Source: Rutpela maculata (taxonomy: Eukaryota; Arthropoda; Insecta; Coleoptera; Cerambycidae). Taken from it: a stretch of DNA of 64,000 bases. Location of the stretch: positions 17,585,821-17,649,820 of the forward strand of contig OW386291.2 of assembly GCA_936432065.2 (NCBI GenBank), written 5' to 3'. The notes under the pieces are model-generated. The model saw only the letters and a list, made by a program, of their open reading frames with translations, was not told the origin of the DNA and searched no databases. The position numbers and the translations under genes are program-made. Below, piece after piece: positions 56,187-64,000 of this stretch (positions are counted from its first letter, which is position 1; each line of letters starts with the position of its first letter).

Positions 56187-56520
56187 CACCTCCATCCTTC
56201 GAGCATATAAGGGAAAGTAGAGGTGCCCGTTCTATTTTACAACAATGCGTATGGTTTGTTCTCAACACATATAGGCGAGGGACGCGAGAGGCGTAGTAAA
56301 CACTGTAATAAACACACACAAAACACAGTAGAAAACGAAAGTAAACAATACGCAAATGATACTAAACGCTATATTAGAAAGAATCCCCAACGAGGATGAT
56401 ATTATTATTTTGCAAAAGCCAAGGGATCGGGGAATAATAATTTGCTTGTTTACAGTTGTAGCCCGAACAAACAAACAGCTGTTTGGCGACCTCCATTTTC
56501 CCCTATATCCTCGAAGCCTC
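56187..56520. repeat. Inverted repeat pair around a short interior
   Basis: TTCGAGCATATAAGGGAAA with AGAGGTGCC (about 56196-56229) is matched in reverse by 56487-56517 (GGCGACCTCCATTTTCCCCT, ATATCCTCGAA). It may be a small MITE. An ORF inside (56356-56559) is not convincing. 55930-56130 has a short dyad ATTACTCAC / GTGAGTAAT; 56570-57540 shows nothing else. Confidence 0.45.
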
Positions 56521-57547
56521 CATCAACATCCCCACTACCCCCTATTGGCCCCTTGCTGAATTTCTATGCCATATAAAACTGCACTCTGTGTAGAATCTTT
56601 TTATAGCTTAACAGCCAAAACAGGGTTTTTTAAATAATTTTTCTCTATATAAGCACTTATATAACATAATTCAGCTAAATAAAACACGGAGCGAGTTTAA
56701 ATTGGTTTGATTGTCTACTATCTGTGGTGTGTTTATGTTTAAAAAAAAAATGAAATCTTTGATATAACAATTTATATACACGATTGAGCTATACAGAAGA
56801 TCGTCTCATAAGTAAAGCAATATAGTCTGTAAGTCACTGTGCCGCAACACATGGCCGCTGCGTTGCCTTGCGTGCTTAGACACGTATAGGGTAACGCAGT
56901 GTAATTTAATTTAAGATTGTGAACTGAAAAATGTAAATAACATACAATGACATGTTAACGATAGCTAAAGAAAATAAATATAAATTAATTTGGTAATTAA
57001 TTTGTAGATTTCTTTAAATTTTAACAATTTCATCAGGTGTTTAGACAAATAATGATATGATCCTACCTAAAGATGCTATGTACTAAAATTAGATTCGCGT
57101 AACAACCGTTTGAAAATAGTTTGTTCCTATGCATTCACAAGAAAGACTTCTTAGGGCGTTGAGCTGCCCTTAACTGCTAGAAGCCGGTTTTCTTGACAAA
57201 TTGAGGTGCTGATTGACTGCATGGGATTTATCAGGCGCGAGTACGATTTTGTGCCACAAAAATAAGAACAAAGGAGAAAGCAGTAACGACTAGTAGTAGG
57301 TCGATCACCACAAACTCAAATTCATGTGGGCGTCGTCTCCTTAAGTAAAACGTATGCTCTGTTCACTACTATTTTGCTTGCACCTTGTTGGCTAATATTC
57401 TCCCATTTCGTTTTAAAAAGTTTTAAAGTTGTTTCTTAAGAATAGACAACTCATTTAGAATTTCAAGAAAAGTATAATGTTTCAAATTTACATTTGAGTA
57501 ATCTGGCAACAAGGCCAAACGCTTTTAGTTTAAATTTAAGTGTAATT

Positions 57548-59520
57548 TTATACAGGGTGACGCTAGGTGATGCTATATATTAACGAAAAACAGCATATTT
57601 GAAAAAAAAAAGGTAATTACTGAGCAATTACAATAACAAAATAGCAACATTTTGTTCACAGAAATGTATGTAAAAACGCACATTGTATCGGTCATAACTA
57701 CTTTATTTTTTGTAATGTAGAAGCAAATAAAGCATCATTTTAAAGATTGATTAATTACCTTTAATTTTTTTCCTCAAAATTTTTTATGGAAGTGTTACAG
57801 TTTCTAAGATATTAAACATTTTAAATTAAATACTTCATCCTAAAAACGGTCGGATGCCATCTATATAATTAAACATCTCCGAAACTGTGAACCCTACATA
57901 AACATATAAAAAGAACCAATTCATTCTCAGTTTATAAGCTTAATTTTTGATGTCCACCATATTTTCTCTAACACTAATATTTATTAAGATATTTGCAGAG
58001 AAACAAGAATGTTACGTTTTTTTCTTAAATTCTTTTACAGTTTAAAATGCAATTTTTTTCTAAAGCAAGCGTTGTAAGCGGACGAAAAAATGAGCGTGTA
58101 AATCATACTATACAGAGTACTATATACTATACTATACAGATATATACAGACTATACTATACCCATTTAAAAGCGGAAGACTCTCTAAAATTTTTATTTAT
58201 TGTACGATTTGAATCAAATTTTACTCAAGTATAGAACAAATTTGGATCTAATTATGACCAAAAGAACATTCAGCTCCTACAAATGCAAAGCCACCTGCGA
58301 TACCAAAATATGCGAAAAAATCATAAAATCATATTAGGCATATTTTTATCGGAAAATTTTGTTAATGAAACTTGCTCAGAATTATCCAAAAACTTTAAGT
58401 CCAAAATTTATTCAAAATAAAAAAGTTGAAAAATTGAAATTTAAAAAATTTTAAACATAATTATTAAAAAAAAACTGCAAATTACTTGTCAACTTACCTG
58501 GCAGCTTGGATTTAATTTCAAACAAAATTGTCATAGTACAGCTTTCTAAATAAAAAAATACATTAAAATTATATTTTCGGACTTGGACATTATTTTAATC
58601 AAAATTTCAAAAATTTTGGACTCAAGGTTTTTCGAGGTTTTTCTACAATTTCGGACAAATTTCATTAACAAAATTTTCTGATATTAAAATGCCAAATATG
58701 ATTTTTTCCGGATATTTTGGTACCGTAGGTGGCTTTGCATTTGTAGGAGGCGAATGTTTTTCTGGTCATAATTAAATCCTAATTTGTTCTATACTTAAGT
58801 AAAATTTGATTCGAATCGCACCATAAATAAAAATTTTAGAGAGGTGGTCCGCTTTTAAATGGTTTAAAGAAAAACTGTGAATGGGAATATATTTTTTTGA
58901 ATTACTGACTACTTACATTAACAAAATGGCGACGTTTTTATTAAGAAAATGTGAAATGTGCAAAAAATCGTTTGAAATCTCTATTAATACTCCATCATTT
59001 AGGTCGTTAGCGGTTTTGGCCTAAGTACCATAGTTTCTAACATTTAAACGAAATTCTCTGTCTTATAAACGTTCGGACACCACATGTTTTATACTTCCAG
59101 ATCTCGGAAACCATTAACTCTACAGAAATTAGAAAAAAACGAAATTCATCCGCAATATAGTAGCTTTCTTATTTATCTCTAGCATTTTTGCGCTCAATGT
59201 AATACCTTGGGAGTTATTTGACGAAAACTTATTTGAAATGCCTCTGTTTCAAGCTAAAATCACAATTTTCTAGTCGTTATAACTTAAAGACTATCAATTT
59301 ATGTGAAAAGTTGCATAGAACATTTTCTTTTTCAAATTTTATTCTCTTTCAGCTCCAATATTTTTGTTTTTTTTTTAGTTGCCACCCCCTGAAAAGAGGT
59401 GGTATCCACCCTTTATAAATAAGCAAGAATCCGCATAACATGGAAACTTTTCTTTGATGCATTTACTATTAACTTACCAAAAATGGACGAAATCCGTTTC
59501 ATATGACGTTATTCCGAAGT
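57548..59520 (-). repeat. Reverse copy of the 25-26-kb repeat block, split by a MITE
   Basis: 57560-58100 and 58865-59520 correspond in reverse to the block at 25260-26510 (GGATGCCA, ATCTCCGAAACTGTGA, GCCACCCCCTGAAAAGAGG, GACGAAATCCGTTTCATATG). It begins near ACAGGGTG. The MITE at 58163-58862 is inserted in it. Confidence 0.55.
58163..58862. mobile_element. 700-bp MITE with about 270-bp TIRs
   Basis: Ends CATTTAAAAGCGGA...CTCTCTAAAA on both sides, inverted. The arms share ACAAATGCAAAGCCACCTGC and GAAAATTTTGTTAATGAAA. The arm body is the same sequence as 20430-20737 and 43965-44220, but those end in CAAGTGAAACACACTG instead, so one core is attached to two kinds of terminus. A short TATACTATAC tract precedes it. 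Confidence 0.7.
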
Positions 59521-59684
59521 TAAAACCTTTAGTTACTGTGCTATATGGTAAGGTAAAAAGGTAATTTAAGTCGAATACTATCATGCTTGGTATCAAATTA
59601 AAACCAATTACTTTGGCATGTTAGTTATGTAATATGTTAATTATATTTTCTGATTTTTAGGCCTATTGGCCTATTATTAGGTCT

Positions 59685-61500
59685 GTACTAATAATACAAA
59701 TAATAATACAAATACAAATACATTTATTGGTCTCATAAGCTACAAAATTTGTAGATAAGACAAGTCAATAGAGGTAGTTTAAAACAGTAATTACGTATAT
59801 ATAGAAATATAAAAATTGTAAAAATTGGACATTACCATAATCAATTAAAATGTTTAAAAGTAAACATCAATAATTTACTTACAGAAAATCCTGTACGGTT
59901 CAAGATTACATATATAATCAAATGTATAATTTTTAAACTTTTTAAAATTTGTACACTCTTTAATGTGTTGGGGAAGTGCATTATAAAATTTCAGACACTG
60001 ATAACGCGGACAATTTTCAAGAAGTGTTAGACTGTGGATGGGTAATGCATAGTCGCCCTTGCATCTGGTATTATAGGCGTGATGTTGTTCGTGCTCTTGA
60101 AACTGGTTACTGTGTTTTTTTACATACAAAATGCATTCATAAATAAATAAACCCGGTATGGTTAGTAAGTTGTTACTTTTGAAAACTCCCCTGCAGGAAG
60201 CTAAAAAGCCCATTTTATATATGATTCTAATTGCTCTTTTTTGTATAGTAAAAATTTCCCCAAGATTAGAAGAACCACCCCAAATAGTTATTCCATATTT
60301 AGTTTTGTCGTAAAAGTTTGAATAATATATGGTTTTAAGCACCGATGTATCAAAATACCTTGAAAGTACTCTTAATGCATAGCAAACGGAATTTAACTGT
60401 TGACTTAAATTTTTTATATGGTCGTTCCACTTTAAGTTCGAATCCAAAGTTATTCCAATTAGTTTTATGCTATCTTTGACAGGTATTTGTAAGTGCCCTA
60501 GTAATAAATCAGAAGGAAAGTTCAAATTCGATTTGTCAGTTCTATAAAACATACCATTGGATTTGGATTCGTTGAGTATCAGTTGATTGATACAAAACCA
60601 ATCTCTCAAATTTTGCCAAATATCCCCGGCAAACTGTTCTATGTCGGAGATATTCTTACCTCTAATGAGGATATTGGTGTCATCGGCGTAATTCACGAGT
60701 CTGAAGTTGTTGTTGTTTGGGCATACGTTGGATAGATCATTTAGATAAACGACAAAGAGAAGGGGCCCAAGCACACTACCTTGTGGCACTCCTATGTTAT
60801 TAGTAACAGAATCAGAAACGTATTTTTGCCTATGAATCAGAACTGATGTTTGTTGAGTACGATTTTTTAAGTAGGAAGAAAACCATTTGTGTGTTGTGCC
60901 TCTGACACCAAGTTTGTTCAACTTATCAAGTAAACATACATGGTTTAAAGTATCAAACGCCTTAGATAAGTCAAGAAATAGTCCGAAGGCAATTTTCCGA
61001 CCATCCAAGGCGCTTATTATTTCATCAACAAAATTAAAAAGAGCGGTATCTGTGGCCTTATTCTTCATAAACCCGTGCTGAAATTCATTAAAAAAGTTGG
61101 TACTGTTTAAAAAGGATATCAGTCTTTTGTACATTAGACATTCAAGTATTTTTGAAAATACGGACAATAAGCTAATTGGACGGTAGTTTTCCAAATCATT
61201 AGGGTCACCATTTTTATAAATAGGTAGTACCAGTGCTAATTTTAAAGTCTGTGGAAATTCACCAAGTATAAATGATGTATTGTAAGTGTTTTCAAGAGGG
61301 GATGCAAGAGCAACGATGCATCTCTTTAATAGTTTTGGTGAAATACCATCGAATCCACTAGACGATTTTGATTTAAAATTATCAACAATATCACAGATTT
61401 CTTCTGGCGATGTTGGAGATATAAACATAGATTGTGCATTGGTTTTTATAAAATCAAGTAGAGATGCTGTAGTCTCATAATGACTCAAGTCATGTTAATA
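59685..61500 (-). mobile_element. CR1/L2-like LINE, 5'-truncated
   Basis: Ends at about 59690-59730 in an AATAATACAAATAC-type repeated tail. It has a 3' UTR of about 150 bp and a long RT ORF, and stops upstream of the RT domain. No flanking duplication identified. Confidence 0.8.
59875..61488 (-). CDS. CR1/L2-like reverse transcriptase, intact 537-codon ORF
   Basis: This is the longest clean RT in the window. Blocks: FDGISPKLLKR (46-56), LPIYKNGDPNDLENYRPISL (88-107), FLDLSKAFDTLNH (171-183), GVPQGSVLGPLLF (233-245), the catalytic YADD (267-270) and QKRAIRIIYKM near the C-terminus, then HAYNTR. No stops or frameshifts. The endonuclease domain is absent and the ATG is internal, so the copy is truncated and probably not mobile. 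Copying of LINE RNA is the family role. The clade could be CR1, L2 or Daphne. Confidence 0.9.
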   Translation of the reverse strand: MSHYETTASLLDFIKTNAQSMFISPTSPEEICDIVDNFKSKSSSGFDGISPKLLKRCIVALASPLENTYNTSFILGEFPQTLKLALVLPIYKNGDPNDLENYRPISLLSVFSKILECLMYKRLISFLNSTNFFNEFQHGFMKNKATDTALFNFVDEIISALDGRKIAFGLFLDLSKAFDTLNHVCLLDKLNKLGVRGTTHKWFSSYLKNRTQQTSVLIHRQKYVSDSVTNNIGVPQGSVLGPLLFVVYLNDLSNVCPNNNNFRLVNYADDTNILIRGKNISDIEQFAGDIWQNLRDWFCINQLILNESKSNGMFYRTDKSNLNFPSDLLLGHLQIPVKDSIKLIGITLDSNLKWNDHIKNLSQQLNSVCYALRVLSRYFDTSVLKTIYYSNFYDKTKYGITIWGGSSNLGEIFTIQKRAIRIIYKMGFLASCRGVFKSNNLLTIPGLFIYECILYVKKHSNQFQEHEQHHAYNTRCKGDYALPIHSLTLLENCPRYQCLKFYNALPQHIKECTNFKKFKNYTFDYICNLEPYRIFCK

Positions 61501-61744
61501 AAACAATTCAAACACAATACAATGAAATATGTTAGTACAAATCATTAATAATGAAGTTCAGGAAACTAATTCAAGTGAAAAAACCGCTGTCCAAGGAATC
61601 ACTACTTCCACATCCATATTTTCTATCCAAGCCTCCAATAACGAAAAAATTTTGTATGTGGAAATAATTGTTTATAGAACTTTAATAATATAATATTTAA
61701 AATCGTCTACCCCAAAAACCCATAAAACGATATCCCACACGGTA

Positions 61745-61925
61745 GTGGGGTGGGGGTGGATGAAGTGAAAAAATATTTTGTGGCTTTTGGTTCTTGTACA
61801 CACACTAAATCACATTTTTTGTTCATCAACTTTAATAATGGGGTAGGAGTGGCAATGAGGGTGGCTAATGCCAAAACATTTTTTGAACATTCTCTTGTAT
61901 ACACTAAATACCAATTTTATGGACT
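61745..61925. repeat. Two-unit tandem repeat, about 92 bp
   Basis: Units start near 61745 (GTGGGGTGGGGGTGG) and 61839 (ATGGGGTAGGAGTGG). Both continue into ATTTTTTGT/GAAC-like and TTGTACAC/TTGTATACACTAAAT blocks. Confidence 0.45.
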
Positions 61926-62096
61926 CTTACCTGCTTGATTTACCTATTTACCCACTTTTACCCCATTTTACCCCCCAACCCTTCGACGGAAGAAGATGAA
62001 AATATAATCTAGTTCCAGATCCCGTTAAAGTACATATGGGTACCAAATTTCAAGTCAATATCTTAAACGGTTCCAGACTAAACGTGCGCACAAAAA

Positions 62097-62213
62097 AAAT
62101 TACAGACCGACAGACAGGCAGACATCCTTTCTTTCGCTCAAATTTAAAATCCCGACGTTTCATGACATTCTAACCCTATTTGAACAATAAAAATGTTCAA
62201 AAATTTTTTTGTC
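62097..62213. repeat. Dispersed repeat, copy 2 (reverse)
   Basis: Reverse match of 1587-1690, with CAGACCGACAGACAGGCAGA, CGTTTCATGACATTC and TTGAACAATAAAAATGTTCA. Confidence 0.6.
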
Positions 62214-62885
62214 GTTACTATGCTTCCACTGGATGTGGAAGTAATTAACATAAATTTTGAATTTATAATATTTTCATACATGTTCATTATTGACGGGAAT
62301 TCGACACTGATCACTTCCTTGACATTCGCAAAATCTAGAACAAGAATTAATGAGTACTCGACATTTGCCCACATTGCTTCTAGCACATTTCTTGCACTTG
62401 CAGGAATATGGAAAATCTGTTACCAATCGCTGTGTAATATTTTGTGGTAGTATCAAAGCAATTGGCAGTAACTAGAGTTTTAATTTGATACCAAACATGA
62501 TAGTATTCCACATAAATTACCTTTTTTTTAGTTTTATCATAATGCATTAAGACGGGTATACATTTGGTGGCTATTTTGAAAAAAATGACAGATCATGTGA
62601 CCAAAATAAAAAGCATCTCTAACAACCTTGTAAACATAATCCAAAGAGAAAATCCTTAGATGCACACTTTCCAACGCGCATACCCCAGGCCCAGAGACTA
62701 GTGGAGAAAATGAATGCAAAACCACGAGAATTTATTAGAATTGAAGTAATTATATCATCAAGCATATATATATTTTTGTGTAAAGTTAGCAGAAATATTC
62801 GCCATCTTCTTATGCAGTAGTTAAATAACTATCCTTCACAAAAATTATGTAATAGGCCGGGAGCCCGTGTATAATATGACTGACT

Positions 62886-63290
62886 ATCCGGCAAACTCTG
62901 ACAATATGTAAAATGGATTGTTCTTATATAAGTTAGCAATGAATGGACCGTCAGCTGGTTGGGTAGCGGTGGGGGTGTCTGTCAGAGGGTTAAAAACACG
63001 TAAAAAAATTGAGAAAAACGATTATCCGGCGAATGCTGAAACTTATATGAGGGGAAGATTATGTTATATAATGAAAGTAGAACATAGTCAGCTGGACGGG
63101 GGAGGGGGGGTGGATTTAGCGTCAGCTGATCCATCAAACAACATGAAATAATATTAAAATTATTCGGCGAACTTTAAAATTCGGGTATAAGATTGAGATT
63201 CACGAAAAACCTAGTCAGCTGTAAGTATGTGGGCGAAAAAATCGTCAGCTGGTACAGTAAAAGTGCTGACTGTTGACTCGCCTGAGAAGC
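62886..63290. repeat. Three-unit tandem repeat, about 136 bp, with CAGCTG
   Basis: Units start near 62886, 63022 and 63158 with TATCCGGC.AA / TTATTCGGCGAA. Each holds one or two GTCAGCTG sites and a G-rich stretch. The third unit is part of an inverted repeat: 63163-63255 against 63313-63412 (GGCGAACTTTAAAATTCGGG; AAGTATGTGGG). Confidence 0.65.
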
Positions 63291-63623
63291 AGTGCGCACC
63301 ACGTTTCTTGCGTCATCTGATGACTTTTCCACCCACATACTTCCAGCTGACTGTGTTCATCGTTAATCTTAGTATGAATATTATCATATACCCGAATTTC
63401 AAAGTTCGCCATAAAGATTTAATCAGTAATATCGATATTGATAACTTAATGTTAGAAATCGTGCGTGCATTCTCGAGTTTTTTTTTTTTAATTTGATTAA
63501 ATATTCAATTTAATATTAATATACATCATTTTATGAAAATACAAATTAATACATTCCTACATTTCAAAATTATACAGAATAATCTGCTCAGATATATTTA
63601 GTTTCGTGAAAAAAAAAAAAGAA

Positions 63624-64000
63624 TTTATTCGGCTTCCGATAACAGATCTTCCTCATTCTCATCTTCACCTATTTCATCACTATCCTGATGCACAGTGGGT
63701 GAAAGATCATTTTCCTCTTTGTCACTCGTATCTAAAAAAATTAATTATTATTTATAAAAAATTAATTAAGATTATAATAGGATGAAAAGCACAAATGATA
63801 TAATAACTTTTGTATTTTTGGATTATCTCGGATAATCATTTCCACTGATGGAGGTAATTGATCTCCATCAAACCACTTGCAAATAAATTTGTTTTCCTCG
63901 AGCTACCACCCATAACCAAGGGGATCTAATCTAGATGGCACTTGTTTGTGAGCATTGTTCCACATTGTGGATACATACACAGTTCTTAAAACGTGCTGTG
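63624..64000 (-). pseudogene. Partial repeat-type gene at the right edge
   Basis: Minus strand: 63830-64000 reads HVLRTVYVSTMWNNAHKQV, LDPLGYGW, an in-frame TAG, then FICKWFDGDQLPPSVEMII. An intron-like gap ends in TTTTTTTAG, and the last exon (63636-63733) reads SDKEENDLSPTVHQDSDEI and ends EEDLLSEAE before the stop. The R...W....P..yGW....l.P order resembles the segment after the nuclease-like part of the element proteins at 4784 and 10230. It is probably a relative, truncated by the window. Confidence 0.4.

Larger units (their letters stand above)
59560..62530. repeat. Inverted pair flanking the CR1-like LINE
   Basis: GAATACTATCATGCTTGGTA with TCAAATTAAAA (about 59575) is matched in reverse at about 62480-62515, with AAAAGGTAATTTA outside both. 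The LINE lies between, so it may have inserted into an element with these ends. Confidence 0.5.

Noticed and set aside
60887..61480. Plus-strand ORFs of 64 codons each
   Set aside because: Antisense shadows of the intact RT at 59875-61488.

Overview
This is a stretch of AT-rich animal nuclear DNA, almost certainly from an insect with a large, transposon-filled genome. The evidence is eukaryotic: GT/AG splice-like signals, mariner, hAT, PIF/Harbinger and non-LTR families, a fragment of 28S rRNA, a 5S-rRNA-derived SINE, and no densely packed genes. I cannot name the species. No complete single-copy host gene is visible. The best host candidate is a set of three phase-compatible exons on the + strand (34564-34631, 34913-35029, 38762-38878) with a DNA transposon in their intron.

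Layout. 1-4.1 kb: a fragment of a repetitive-element ORF between inverted repeats, a broken Tc1-like transposase, and a jockey-superfamily remnant. 4.2-11.5 kb: two copies (A and B) of an element with about 520-bp terminal inverted repeats. Its ORF looks like a PIN/FEN-type nuclease followed by a Cys-rich cluster. 12-14.6 kb: a decayed CR1/L2-like retrotransposon interrupted by a hAT MITE (8-bp target duplication) and by a Helitron-like insertion that itself carries a tRNA-like SINE. 17.3-22.7 kb: another RT relic, then inverted arms and foldback repeats split by a 2982-bp hAT. 23.2-31.6 kb: a composite foldback with a 28S rRNA fragment, a 915-bp long-TIR element and a 5S-type SINE with a perfect target duplication.

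32-41.7 kb: an RT C-terminus, a 423-bp MITE built of eleven 30-bp palindromes, a complete 3094-bp hAT-related transposon (15-bp TIRs, 8-bp target duplication, one in-frame TGA), and a PIF/Harbinger element with GC-rich ends. 42.6-46.7 kb: two oppositely oriented mariner relics around a 5'-truncated jockey. 47.9-52.3 kb: direct repeats carrying the start of a tyrosine-recombinase-like ORF, a long hairpin and a TA-flanked MITE. 52.3-55.8 kb: inverted arms enclosing several R2-like (PD-X14-D endonuclease) fragments ending in (AAT)n. 57.5-64 kb: repeat blocks, a 537-codon CR1-like RT, CAGCTG-bearing tandem repeats and a partial repetitive gene at the right edge.

Nothing here works as one pathway. 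The window records layered transposition in which target duplications and restored reading frames give the order of many insertions.
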